A DNA stretch of 64,000 bases from Isochrysis galbana (lineage: Eukaryota; Haptophyta; Isochrysidales; Isochrysidaceae): contig CM030934.1 of NCBI GenBank assembly GCA_018136815.1, positions 330,627 through 394,626 on the forward strand. The letters run 5' to 3'. A program made the position numbers and the translations under genes. This document shows, one piece after another, positions 32,390 through 43,694 of this stretch. How positions within the stretch are numbered: the stretch's first letter is position 1; the number at the start of each line of letters is the position of its first letter. A model generated the notes under the pieces. That model saw only the letters and a program-made list of their open reading frames with translations, had not been told where the DNA came from and made no database searches.

Positions 32390-32954
32390 TCAAAGTACTC
32401 GTCCTGTGCGCGCCCCCGTCGTCTTATTTTCGTTTGGAGTCACCTTGCGAAGCCCGCGCGTCCCGGCTCTTATGGAGGCCAAGAGCTGAGCTTGCAAATC
32501 GTCGTCAGGTGGTGCTGACCGGCTCGTTGCATCAGCGCTTGATGCAACTGGCGGCGGCGGCGGGGGGGGGGGGGGGGGGGAGGGCGGGGCGGCGGCGGCG
32601 GCGGGGGGGCGGCGGTGGTGGTGGCGGCGGCGTGCTTGAAGCACTTGGGAGAGGCGGCGCTCCGGCAGACCCTACGACACCTGAGAGGGAAAGCCATGGC
32701 TTGAGCTCAATAAACGTCTGAAGGGCTATGATGAAAGGACGCGATGAACGCACCTCCTGCCTTCTTGGCGGATGATTCTCGTGGACCTCCCGTCTTGCGC
32801 AACCTCGAGGTAGGATCCCCTCCTGAGGCCGGCCGAGCGTGGTGTCAAGCGAGGCAGAATTTCATTTCGTGGCACCGTCCCGCAACCCACCTGAGATGGC
32901 TGCCAATAGCTGCGACCGAGGGTCATCGCTGTTTACGGCGGCACGACTAGAGGA

Positions 32955-33003
<49 letters not shown>

Positions 33004-36000
33004 ATTCGAGGAGGGCCGCCACGAGGCAGCGGTGGCGGCGGTGGTGGAGGGGGCGGCGGCGGTGCCGATCCAGTGCCTCGCGAGGCGGTCGCGGTGCTGG
33101 CGGCAGTCGGATTGACCGGCGCCATGGGCAGCGTTTCAACCTGAGGGGCAACTGGAGTTCAGCACCGTGCATGCACGCTGCCGGGAGGGACAGGGGCCGA
33201 GAGGTGAGCCGCACCCGTCGGTTCAGCATATCCAGGAGACGCTGGGCATCCGAAGAAGTGTTGAGCAGGTCGGTCTGCATGGACAGCTTGTGCGTCAGCG
33301 CTCGAACCTACAGGGACGGCGGAGAGGACGCATGACTCAGCCCCGTTGAGCCCGATGGTGCGCGCCCCTGCAGGGATCACGCACCTCCTCCGGTTTGAGG
33401 CCGCCGGTGCCCATCGACTTGTACTGCCCAGGCCCGATCATCTTCATCTCGGCCAAATCCATGGTGATCATCTTAAGCTCGAGGCGATTGTTCACCTATG
33501 CGTGCGTGGACGCTCGAGTGAGAGGGAGAGTCCCGCGCGTGGAGATGGGCGGTGCCAGTCACAGGGAAGCAAAGGTCGGCATGGCGGGCGCACCCGCATG
33601 ACGCGCTGACGCAACTCTCCAGTCAGCCCCTCCGGCCGCATATCTCGAATTCGTTGCATCTCGGGCAGGAGCATCTCGTAGGCTTCCTGCGCGGCGAGCA
33701 AGGGAGTGTGCTCGTCTTCTGACTCGCCGCAAGGGACGCTCAAGACGATTGTATGCAAGCGCGGGCCGCGTCTCGCCTGGTTGAAGGCCTTTTGCTTCTG
33801 TTCGCGTTGCTTGCGTGCCTCGATCTGGCCGGGGCACAGTCGGGGTGGAGGGGTGAGGAGGGCGCTGGCGGCAGGTGGTGGAGACAGGGGCGACAGCATC
33901 GATCGGGGGGGGGCGCCGCGCTCGCTGCACAGCAAGGTGATGGTGCGCGAGGGCCTGGCACGCATGGGTTCGGCCGCGCACCTCCTTCTTGGACTTGGCT
34001 TGCGCCTCGCTGCTCTGCTTCTTTTCTTCCTCCTCTTTTGCGAGCTTCGCAATGCGTTGGTGCCGCGGCTGGTCCATCATCTCGCCCAGCTTGATGGACA
34101 TGCCCTCCGCAATTCCCTGGAATGAGCGGTGGGGCAATGAGGCAGCGAGCGCACAGGCTCGGGCCCGCGTGCGCGACCAACACACCTTGACGCGGTCCGA
34201 CACGTTGGGGTCGTCCTTCATGATGATTTCGACCTGCTTGCAGTACTCCTGTTTGATGTCCTCGTCATTCAACCGCACCATTAGGTCGTAGAGCTTTGGC
34301 ATCAGGTTGGCGGTCAGGGGCTGTGACGTGCCAAGCGAATCGACAATCTGCGATGCGAAGATGGCGACGCGCTGAGCCGGTGGAGTCGAGGCGAGAGTAG
34401 GCGAGCGCAGGCCGCTTCTCCAACGGGCCCGGGAGGCGGGGCGCACCTGCTTGTAGGTCGCCTGGTACGTTTCGCGGATTTCGCGGTCTTCGTCGACGCT
34501 CACATACCTGCGGGGGTGAAGAGGTGCGGCAGCACCGTGCGATGCGAAGGTGGGTGCACCAGCCCGGCAGCTCGCGTGCCTGCGCAGGCCCGGCGCAGCT
34601 AGGCTCGCACATGTCGCCGACGATCTTCTTGACCTCGTTGTTCTCAACCTGGAGCTTCTCGTGCGACCTGCGGAGCTCCTCGTACTTCTCCTTCATCTCC
34701 CGCATCTGCTCGAGCTCTCGCTTGACGCGCTCGTACTCGAGCTTCATCTCGATGACCGTCCTGTCAATCTGCGGCGTCGATGGAGGGCGTCCATTGGCGT
34801 GAGCCGTGCCGACACCTCGCCTCTCGGGCTGATCTCGCACCTCTGTAGAGCTCCCGGTGTAGAGTTCGACGCTTCGCACCACGCCCGCCACGCCGACTGC
34901 TCCGGCCGTGGGTACGCCGAGCGCCGCCTGCGCCTGCAGATCGTACGGGCTGGCTTGCGCGCCCCCGTCCAGCTTCGCCTGAGAGCGTGCAGGAGCCGTC
35001 GCTTGAGCCGGCCACCGCGTGACGGCCCGCTGCGCACTCGGGCCATTGGCGCGCACCGGCGTCGCGACGCCGAAATCGGCGTCCGGGGGCGGAGGCGGAG
35101 GCGGAGGGAGCTCCTCAGACGGCGGCGCGTCGGCGGAAGGTGGCGCGTCGGCGGAGGTCGGCGCGCCAGCGGGGGGTGGTGCCGGCGCCTCCGCGGAGGC
35201 CGGGAGCGCGGGACGTGCCCGTGGCGCCGGTGGGGGTGGTGGCGGCGGCGCGCTGTGCGAGTACAAGTCGATTGTCGCCCCGTCGAGCGCGTGCAGCTGC
35301 GGTGTGAAGGTTGTGATGACCGCGCGAGTCGCCTGTGAGGGGAGCAGCAGCCTTGAGTCGCGCCGTGCGCTCGCGCGGCGTGGGGGGCGAGGCTTGCGTT
35401 CCTGCGAACCGTCCTGTTGGTCCTTCTGCTCGTCGTCCGACCCAGAGTCGAAATCCGCCTGTGATGGCACGGCGGGACCCTCACTCAGCAGGGCGCGCTC
35501 CGCCGTCGCCTACAGGGTGGCGAGGCGCGCACCTCAAACGCGACGATCCCGCTGGACGTCCGCTTGGACAAACCGTTGGCGGCGGGAAGTGCCGACGAGT
35601 TGACTACGTTGCGGAGGAGGCCTTGGGTCTGCGCGGGCGGGCGGAGCAAGGCGGGCGGCGGGAGGCGGGCGGGCGGGGCGGGCCGGCAAGGCGCGCCAGC
35701 GCGGCGAACCGGAGATGTCCGCATTCATGAGCTGCTTGTAGTAGGAGTGCAGCGTCTGGGAGATCTCCCAGCCCTACAAACACGCGCGCAGGGCGGCATC
35801 GGTCGAGCGGCGGTGTGCAGCGGCTGCCACTAGCCGGCTGCATACGCACCTGCCTCGTCACCAGAGCGTACTTGACGACTCGGCGCCCTTGGTGGGTGTC
35901 CTCGATGAGGTCGCACGTCGTCGACCTGGGGAGGCAGCGGCGATCCAGATGAGAATGCGCGCGCGCGTGGGGGGGAAGGGGGGGGGAAAGGGCAGCGCAC

Positions 36001-36752
36001 CAGAAGCGGAAGTCCTTGGGCGAATACTCCCACCGCTGGATTGAATCGAAGAAGAAGGTGGAGTGCACCCCGTCCTGTGCGCGAGGGCCGGGGCTGAGGC
36101 CATGCGCTTCCTGGCTGGCGCCGGCGGGCGCACCGCGCGAGGGCGAGGCGCACCTTCGTGACGGGGTGCAGAAATTGCAGGCCAGATGAGTTGACCGCGA
36201 GCTGCCCGAGGGAGGAGGCGAAGGGGGGGGGGGGGGGGGGGGAGTGGGCGCGGGATGCACAGGCCTGGAGCGGGTGCGATAGCCGATGCGACGGGCTAGG
36301 GCCCGCGGCGGAGCCCGGCACGGCGCGAGGGGGCTGCGACCGAGGCGGGCGGCGCACCAGGAAGTGGCCAGCATGGAAGATCTTGGAGTTGTGCACATGG
36401 AACATCGTCGTGCCGTACATGGGCAGCTTCCGGGCCTTTCGGATGTACATGACCTTCGCTTCGGAGGCGGAGATGCCGCGACCCTTCGACAGCTTCGCAA
36501 AGACGCCAGAAACCTTGCGTATCTCGCCGTGCAACCGGAGCTCCCAGTCGCTCTCGGCCTGGCAGCACCCGGGGCGGGAGGGCGGGTGGGCGAGGGAGCG
36601 GAGTGGAGGCGGGGGCGCGGCGACACGTGCCCGTCCGCGCACGGCGCGCGTACCTGCATGGCGACGAGTGGCGTCGGGAGGAGCTGCTCCCCGACCTTGA
36701 GCTCGCGCATGTACGGCAGCGAAAACTGCTCCTTGCTCTCGTCGAACGGGCC
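32390..36752 (-). CDS. FERM - coiled coil - polyproline - double WH2 protein, 5' end missing
   Basis: Seventeen exons read on the minus strand: 36752-36654, 36558-36358, 36201-36154, 36074-36001, 35925-35850, 35773-35710, 35603-35533, 35509-34611, 34507-34447, 34371-34186, 34116-33982, 33824-33594, 33495-33385, 33307-33215, 33140-32891, 32822-32754, 32680-32390. All join in frame, with mostly GTGCG donors. The first seven encode the end of a FERM F2 lobe and an F3/PH-like lobe (ELKVGEQLLPTPLVAMQ, LAVNSSGLQFLHPV, FDSIQRWEYSPKDFRFW). A Pro-rich linker, a coiled coil (EYERVKRELEQMREMKEKYE) and a helical region follow. Then come two polyproline runs, each before an actin-binding WH2 motif: SQLLAAISGG...LRKT across exons 15-16 and AQLLASIRAGTRGLRKV near 32430. 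The product is at least about 985 residues. A link between membrane and actin assembly is inferred. In the last exon the frame must shift by one inside the C17 run near 32561-32580, probably a homopolymer error. Upstream exons lie in or beyond the gap. Confidence 0.75.
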
Positions 36753-36852
36753 NNNNNNNNNNNNNNNNNNNNNNNNNNNNNNNNNNNNNNNNNNNNNNNN
36801 NNNNNNNNNNNNNNNNNNNNNNNNNNNNNNNNNNNNNNNNNNNNNNNNNNNN
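36753..36852. other. assembly gap (100 N)
   Basis: Exactly 100 N. The gene reading from the left side is cut here, and the right side resumes in unrelated sequence. Confidence 0.99.
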
Positions 36853-37213
36853 GAAAAATTACTGGACCTCAGGTTGCACCTTCTTTTTAGAGCGCCCGAG
36901 TTTTGAGCTGGCAGCTAGGATTCAGGTGCGGAGCGCTGAAAAATGAGACTGCCAGGATCCATGGCACTCTGCATACTGTCGCGAGGGCTCAAAATCGACG
37001 CTTGAAGAGGGAAAATGAGGCCGAGATCGCCAAGAAAGGTTTGGGCGAGCAGGAGAAGGGAATCCCGCGGCGGGGCGCGCAAACCACAGAGCATACAATC
37101 GAGTGGCACGCACTCCACTCGGCGTGCACTCGGTGATCCAGATTGTGCACGCGGTTGACAGCACACACGGACCTGTGGCACATCTAAAAGCGGCCATGCA
37201 CGCACCTCGAGGC

Positions 37214-37980
37214 CTATTCTATGAATCGCCGCGCCGCTATGCCCACAAGCAGCTGGACAGTGTGCAGGCAAGTTAGCATGAAGGTCACGCCCACAACGAG
37301 CTCGATGCTCGAGCTGTTGGATTGCCACGCCTGGTGCATGAGCTGAACGACTGATGTCGCCTTGCGGAGATGGCATGCGCGCAACAAGGAGAGGGCCGAG
37401 GTCAGGCCAGTGGCGAAAACGGCGGCGGCGAGTGCACGCTCGACAGCAGCTCGGTTCTCGTCCGTGATGGGGAATCCTAGCCACACTATACCGCCAACCT
37501 CCGTCTTGCCCTCCACACCCGAAAGCGGCGTGAGCTCGGCAGTCGGCTGGCTGCCCCCCTCGCCGTATGCCGCGATGTGCACGCTGACGGCAGCGGCCAT
37601 GTGAGCCAATGAGATTGCGATCCAAGCGACAAAGGGGACGTGCTCGCCCACCGTGAAGGTGAAGGCAAGGTGCCCCAGCACAAAGAGCAGCGCACAAAAG
37701 ATCTGGAACGGCCGTCTTCCGATGGCGCGTCTGTAGCGCACGCAGCCCGCTAGCACGAGCGGCACGAGCAGCGCGAGGGCGACGAGCTTGCGTGCGCTTC
37801 CCAGCGCGAGCAGAGCGACGGCCGGCAGCGCGAGCAGAGCGAGCAGCCCGTAGACCCCAAGATAGAGTGCGCCGCCGTGCATCGGAAGCCTCAGGCGGTC
37901 ATCGAGGTCGAGGAGGCTCTGCTCCAGAGTCTCGGTGGGCGAGGTGAGCCCACACTCACAGCGGTCGAGAAGGGCGGCGT
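37214..37980 (-). CDS. multi-pass membrane protein, hypothetical
   Basis: The minus frame ends at 37214. The exon probably begins after a CGCAG acceptor near 37982, so an upstream exon is likely. An ATG at 37882 is the first internal start. The product has about six hydrophobic segments: LYLGVYGLLALLALPAVALL, KLVALALLVPLVLAG, QIFCALLFVLGHLAFTF, FVAWIAISLAHMAAAV, a segment after an acidic/Gly loop (LAAAVFATGLTSALSLL), and VVGVTFMLTCLHTVQLLVGI. The hydrophilic loop between segments four and five contains GKTEVGGIVWLGFP. No transporter family signature is recognised. Confidence 0.5.
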
Positions 37981-37989
37981 CTGCGAGGT

Positions 37990-39540
37990 GTGTCTGCCTG
38001 CCGTGCCGATCGATAAACTCACAGCAGCAGAAGAGAGGAGGAGAGGGGAGAGGGGGGGAGGAGGGAGGAGGAGAGGTGAGAGGCGGAGAGGGAAGAGGAG
38101 GAGAGGAGAGGAGAGGAGAGAGGAGAAGAGAAGAGGGAGGAGAAGAGGAGAGAAGATGAGAGCTCTGCTGCTCCTCCTCCTTCTCCCTGGAGGAGGAGGA
38201 GGAGGAGGAGGAGGAGGAGGAGGAGGAGGAGGAGGAGGAGGGGGAATGGAAGGAAGGAGGCACACGGAGGGGGGCGACGGCCTCCTTCGTGGCCGACGAT
38301 GGGGGGGAGCGGCTCGCCATTGGTGGGATGCCGCCCTTCAGGCCAACTCTCTTCCTCTCTTCTTCTCTCTGGTCTTCCTCCTTCCAAACCTTCTCTCTCT
38401 CCCAACTCTTCTTCCTCTTCCTCTTCCTTCCCTCTCTCTAAACCCCTCTATCTCGTTTCCTCCTCCCACGCTCCCCCCCCCCTCTCTCTCCTCTCTTTTC
38501 TCCTTCTCTCCCTCTCTTCTTGACTTCTGCCCCGCTCGTGGTAGTCCCTCTCTCTCTCCCTTTCTCTCTCTCTCCCTCTCCTTCTCCGGTCCGAATACTT
38601 TATTTTCCTCTTTTTCCCTATCATCTTCTTCTGTTTCGTGGCTCCTTTGCTCCGAAAATAGACTCCCATCCTAGAATACAGAATACAGCCTGCAGCAGGC
38701 CTCTTTTCTACTCTGATACTTTAGTAGTTCTGCTGCTTCTCCTCCTCCTCTCTCTCTCCCGCCCCCTTCCCTCTCACTCCTTCTCCCTCTCTCTCTCGCC
38801 CTCTCCCTCCGAGTACTATACATGTTACCCGCCAGGAACCAACGTCCCCCCGATAGCTATCGGGGCCCCCCGATAGCCGATAGCTATCGAGGGGAAATTT
38901 TCTCCCGATCCCGATCCGATCGCCAACAGCCAACAGCTCCCCCGGGGATTCGATAGCTATCGGGGATTCTCCATGCCCATGCCCGGGGAGCTATCGCTAT
39001 CGCGTTTTAAGGTGGTTCCAAAAAAAATATTGTTATAGTTTTAGCGATGGAGCGCGCGCCGCGCTCCCACTCCCCAGCCCCCCGCCGCCACGACGCAGGC
39101 ATAGTTGACGAATTTATGATAGGGAGATCTACCCAGGCCTAGGAGTCTAGGAGTGGCCCCATTTCACATCCAAAGGCCCCCTGGGGCACTCCTAGGTCCC
39201 CTAGGGGCTCCTACTATAGCCATATGTATATGTACTACTAAAAACATATTGACCGTCGCGTCTTGCGGACTACGGTAGTACTCCTAGGTACTAGGGTTAA
39301 ATGAGTTGATGATCACTAATCTTATGATTGGTCGCCATGGAGGGGGGCCTCGCGCCCCCCCCACTCTCTCGACTCCCCTCATGGGGGGCGAGAACCATCC
39401 ACCCCCCTGCGCTGCCTCTTGGCATGTAGGGGGGACTCACCCAGACTGCCCAGACTCTCCCTGAGACCTGAGAGTCGGGCACAGATCGCACGCCCTGGCC
39501 CGCGTTGGCCTGCTTCTTGCTCTGACCAACCCCTCCTCCC
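37990..39540. repeat. GA/CT-rich low-complexity tract with palindromes
   Basis: Positions 38030-38270 are GGA/GAG-rich, including a long (GGA)n run. Positions 38340-38820 are CT-rich. Between 38855 and 38990 there are repeated CGATAGCTATCG palindromes. No gene is supported. Confidence 0.6.
39297..39470 (-). repeat. SINE-like short repeat, copy 5
   Basis: On the minus strand a GGGGGGGCGCGAGGCCCCCC hairpin leads to CCATGGCGACC and a terminal stem AATC-ATAA-GATT. This is the same order as the other copies. Confidence 0.5.
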
Positions 39541-39541
39541 C

Positions 39542-40686
39542 CTAGGCCCCCCTGATTAGGGGTAGGCGGTTATGTCCCGTTCCGAAACAAGACATTTGGG
39601 CAGGTTTGTGGGAACGGGACATTTTCGCAATGTCCCAGGACATTTGGGCCCCACCCGTAGCGTCTAGCTCACCTTCCTGTTCAAGAGCCCCACGCTTGTG
39701 CCGAGCCATTGCCAGCAACTCGTCGGGGCTAATTTCTTGTATCGCATCGGCCATCTTGCTAGCTTGCACCGTTGGCGTCCCGAGCTCTTTCATCGTCTTC
39801 CGCTTCATCACCGGGACGGCCGCCTGCTCGGGGAGCTCGCGGGCCCGGCGTCGCTTTGCCTCCTCGTTAAGGAGTTCCGTAACTACCTCCTTGAGGCTGG
39901 TGACAGTGCCGATGTACTCGTCTGTACTTGACGACCATTGCAACTTGAACTCAATGAAGCCCAGACCGATCACGCGCATCTCAGCTTGCTCGCGAAGCCA
40001 ATTGAGTTGCAGTTGCGTCGTCTTTGCCGCTCGACGCCCGCGGTCGCAATCCTCAGCGTCAACGCGTTTGTCGCATCGAAGCCGATGCAATCCAGGTGCG
40101 CGTCAGACATGCGGTCCGCCTTCATCTTACCGTTCAGCGCAGTCAGCTTGTTCGCGATCGCGATCTTCGGGTCGGACATTTTCTGGATGGCTGCAGCGCA
40201 CTGAACCTCTATGTACGCGATGATCTTTTCCCTAGTCTTGATGTTCGTCTCGTCGGACGGATTTAGCAGCTCCTCGCGAGCGAGCTTGAAGGAACACAGT
40301 TCAGTTTTCTGAACAAGAACAACACTGAACAACAGGCCTCCGAGCTGAACAAGAACAACAACAAGAAAATGAGGCGAACAAGATGAACACTAAGCGGCGG
40401 TCTGAACACTATGAACACTAATGAACACTGTTCAACACGAGCGTTGCTGTCTATATACAGCCTACACGGTTGCCCGTGAGTCTGACTGCCGCTGCCTGCC
40501 GCGGTCGTAGGCGCCAAGGCGGAATTTGTGCTTGTCGAACATGCGATGACTACATACAGGCTTGTAGGCAGAGGGCCGTTCGACCGAGCCGGCAGCTGAC
40601 GCGGTCGTGATAGGGTCGTTGATTGTTGCTTGCGGGAAGATGTCTGAAAGATCATAATAAGTGTCGGGTTCGGGAGAGTCTGCCAT
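39542..40686 (-). pseudogene. unrecognised multi-exon or broken gene
   Basis: On the minus strand an ATG at 40686 opens a frame beginning MADSPEPDTYYDLSDIFPQ and including CSHRMFDKHKFRLG, to a stop at 40462. A second segment starts after a TTGTTCAG acceptor near 40310 (KTELCSFKLAREELLNPSDE, IKTREKIIAYIEVQCAAAIQKM) and runs to about 40060. A third segment, in another frame, runs from about 40050 to 39542 (RRAAKTTQLQLNWLREQAEM, EISPDELLAMARHKRGA). The charged helical composition looks like real coding sequence, and the segments follow one another. The frame change near 40050 has no obvious splice sites. It may be a decayed transposon ORF. No family is recognised. Confidence 0.35.
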
Positions 40687-41104
40687 CGGTCGCTACGAGC
40701 GGTGAGGTAGACTGAAGGTCGGAGACTTGTGACGCGTGGCGTCGGAGAGTAGGGACGAGGCTAGCTAGCGAGCTAATAGGAGAGAAAGAAAGAGAGAATG
40801 AGAGCTTCTTAGGTCCGAGGTAGGGACGAGAGACTACAACAGATGAAAAAACCAACAGAGACACACAAACTAAACCAAACGGGGCGAAAACTAACCACAC
40901 CTGGACAGACGGCCAGGCATCGGCACCAGGGCAACTTAGCAACGCGCAGACATGCGACAGAGGGAGCCGACACGATCTCGCTGGGGAGCTATGACCGATA
41001 GACGAGAGAAGACAAAAGACGGTCATGGAACATTTGATGACATCGAGAGAAAGTAAGAGAAGAGGCGGAACACCAATCGACGAAACCCTAACTAAGGCTT
41101 AAAA

Positions 41105-41281
41105 TTAAAATAACCCACAGGTTCTAAGTAAAAGCCTGTCATCGTATGCAATACGACACTCATCAAGGAGCCTCTGCGTGATTGAAGGCAAATGACTGAA
41201 TGAAGGAATGTCTGCGAGCTGATGAACCCAAAGTGCGTCCACCTTGCCATGGGCAAAGGCTGGATTGAAGGCGCGCAGCCT
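41105..41281 (-). CDS. possible terminal exon of an unrecognised gene
   Basis: After a GACGTGTAG acceptor the minus strand reads LRAFNPAFAHGKVDALWVHQ and ends LLLRTCGLF before a stop. Composition is protein-like and the acceptor is good, but no partner exon was placed with confidence. It may belong with the 39542-40686 gene. Confidence 0.3.
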   Translation of the reverse strand, partial: RLRAFNPAFAHGKVDALWVHQLADIPSFSHLPSITQRLLDECRIAYDDRLLLRTCGLF

Positions 41282-41489
41282 ACACGTCACACAAACAAGC
41301 CACACAGGTGGAGGGTGGGTGGGTGAACAACAAGCGAACAATAAGGCAAACGCCTGAACAAGAACAACACTAAGCAAAAGCACTTGAACACTGTTCAACA
41401 TGACGAACAACAGGGTTTGGAACTGAACACTAACTCTAACTGCTGAACGTTAAGCCTCAAAGTTAACGTTAAGGGGCTCTAGGGCGAAT

Positions 41490-41632
41490 GCGAATGGGCG
41501 AATGTAGGATCCTGCGACGGTGACTAGTGGCTAGCCTACAAGGAGGGGACATAGAAACGCAGACAACCCACCTTCAAGAATATTTTTTTAGAAACGCAGA
41601 CAACTTCTAAAACAAAAAGGTCGATCGCGGAT
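41490..41632 (+). repeat. dispersed repeat shared with 59945-60060
   Basis: Both copies carry GCGAATGTAGGA, TGCGACGGTGACTAGTG, GCCTACA, GGAGGGGACATAGA, AACGCAGACAACTTCT and AAAGGTCGATCGCGGATGC in the same order. The copy here has an internal duplication of the AACGCAGACAAC part. Confidence 0.75.
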
Positions 41633-41739
41633 GCCCCCCTTTTCTTCTTCTTCCCCATCTCTACCATCCCCCTCGCACCTCTTCTACTAAAATACTCGCT
41701 ATAGTATCTCCCTCTCGAATTCTCTTTCCTCTCGACGCT

Positions 41740-42015
41740 GTGAAGACTTCTCTCTCTCTCCCCTCGCCCCCCCTCTTCTCTCCCTTCTCTCTCTCTTCTC
41801 TCTCTCTCTTCTCTTTCTCTCCTCTCTCTCCTCTCTCTCCTCTCTCTCTCTCTCCTCTCTCTCCTCTCTCTTCTCTCTCTCTTCTCTCTCTTCTCTCTCT
41901 TGTCTCTCTTGTCTCTCTTCTCTCTCTTCTCTCTCTTCCCTTTCTTCTCTCTCTTATCTCTCTCTTCTCTCTCTTCTCTCTCTTCTCTCTCTTCTCTCTC
42001 TTCTCCTTCTTCTCT
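41740..42015. repeat. CT microsatellite
   Basis: Nearly pure CTCTCTTCT repeat immediately before the fibrillin gene. ORFs over it are low-complexity artefacts. Confidence 0.85.
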
Positions 42016-42020
42016 CTCTG

Positions 42021-43694
42021 ATGGCGTCGCCGCGCTCCCCCCTCTCTCCCCTCTCTCCCCTTTCTCTGCTTTCCCTCTGCTTGGCGCGAGGTGTTGGTGC
42101 GGCGCTCCTCGCGACGGGAGGTGGGCCCTGCGTCCCTTCGACCGCTCTGTGCCCTCTCGCACGTCCACACGCCCTATCTTCCCCACTGAGAACCTCTCGG
42201 CTTCCGCTGTCTGCTCCGCCTCTCTCCTCTCCTTCTCTTTCTCCCCCTCCCCTCCCCTCTCCTCCTCTCTCTCTCCCTCCCCTCTCCTCCCCTTCCCTCT
42301 CTCCCCCTTCCCTCTGCTCTCCTTCTCTCTCTCCCCCTTGCATCTTCTCTCCCTCTCCCTCTCCATATTCCTTCCCCTCCCCTGGTCTCTGTCCTTCACT
42401 GCTCTTTCCCTCTCTCTCATCACCCTCCTTCTCCTCTCCGCCTCTCTCCTTGCACTCCATCTTCTCGACTTCCCCATGGTCGGCTCTGCCCCATCCTCAC
42501 TCTCTCTCCTCGGCGCATTCGCCCTCGTCGGCAGCCGTTCTCTCGTTGCCCTTGCTCTCCCAACCTTCCGGCGCCTTACCTTTTGGCCTACCCACGCCTG
42601 CACGCCGCGCGCTTCCGCTCGGCTCGCGGCGGCGCGCCGCTCCGCCCGTCGCCACTGCCACCATCGAGGGTCCGGAGCAGACAACTGACCGGCTTCTCGA
42701 GCTGATAGAGGGTACGGACCGAGGCGTGCTTACCACAAACGAGACACGTGTCGAGATCAGCAGATTGATCGGTCTACTTGAGTCGTCCTTTCTTGGCAAG
42801 GACGCCTTCTCGCCACAGTACTCGGACCTGCTGCTCCGCAACGCCGAGGTGGTCTACGTTGGCCAGTCCTCATCCAAGAAGGCCAATGCCGCGGGTGGCA
42901 AGTACCGCGGGCGTATCGGACGGTTCGTCTTCCAGACCGACGCCCTCTTCCAGCACGTCCTCGAGGGAAGCAAGCACCGCCTGATCACGGTCGCCTGTGT
43001 TGGGCTGCTGCTGCGACGTGGGCAGCAAAGCCGACCGTCTCATGTGCAACATCTGCTGTTCTCACAACCTGAACTGCAAATGGCCCGCCTTGTCGCAGGT
43101 GGCCTCGCCGTCAACGTGGTGGCTTTTCGGATGCTGGGTCTACTTCCGGGCCTGGCCATCCTGTCTGGCAAGTGGCGCCGCGCCAATGCTCAAGAGCGTC
43201 AGAAGCTTAAGCGGAAATCTACGCGGCAGCTCTCGACCAACACTGTTGCCGTCGACTTCGAGCCCCCCCGCCTTGCCCTCATGGGCGGCAAGCTGCTGCC
43301 ACCATTGCAGGTCCGCTTGCGACTTGTCTACGAGGCGCAGCCGCACAAGGCCTTGCCCCACCATCCCCCGCGAAAATCACGGCCGTAGCTCCGCGGTGAA
43401 CTTGCCGCACTCGGCACCAATTCCTTGACTCGGCCCGTCTCGTAGTTGGGGCCTCGATCGAGCGTTGGACTAGACATCACATTTCTGAGCGACCGACTGC
43501 GGATATGCCGCGGCGCCGGATCGGCGACTCCCTTCGTCTTCCGCATGGACACGTGTGCGCCAGGCGGACACTTTGCTTCCCTCGCCGACAGCTGGCGTGC
43601 TGTAGTTGCAAGGCAGACGTTCGGGGCGCGAAGCTTTGCCGCGCCACTGGTGCGCGAGTCGCGGGAACTAGCGTGTCCACGTACAGCGAGGTGA
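42021..43694 (+). CDS. plastid-lipid-associated protein (PAP/fibrillin family)
   Basis: From about 42651 the frame reads LLELIEGTDRGVLTTNETR, the family's N-terminal landmark. Later parts match the lipocalin-like barrel: NVVAFRMLGLLPG and VAVDFEPPRLAL. The exon ends at 43310 (CAG/GTCCGC). The next starts at 43446 with LGPRSSVGLDITFLSDRLRI and CRGAGSATPFVF, the conserved C-terminal strands, and ends at 43694. An additional in-frame intron at about 42999-43099 is possible. The N-terminal targeting part is unresolved. In frame there is MASPRSPLSPLSPLSLLSLCLARGVG, shortened here, and in another frame a second signal-like start at 42476. Fibrillins act at thylakoids and plastoglobules, so this indicates a plastid-bearing host. 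Confidence 0.65.

Noticed and set aside
41536-42684. Minus-strand Arg/Glu-rich ORF of 382 codons
   Set aside because: It is produced by the CT microsatellite and has no non-repetitive content. The fibrillin gene lies on the other strand.
42476-42688. Signal-peptide-like frame MVGSAPSSLSLLGAF as the fibrillin start
   Set aside because: It is in a different frame from the fibrillin domain, with no splice pair found to join them. It is mentioned only as a possibility.
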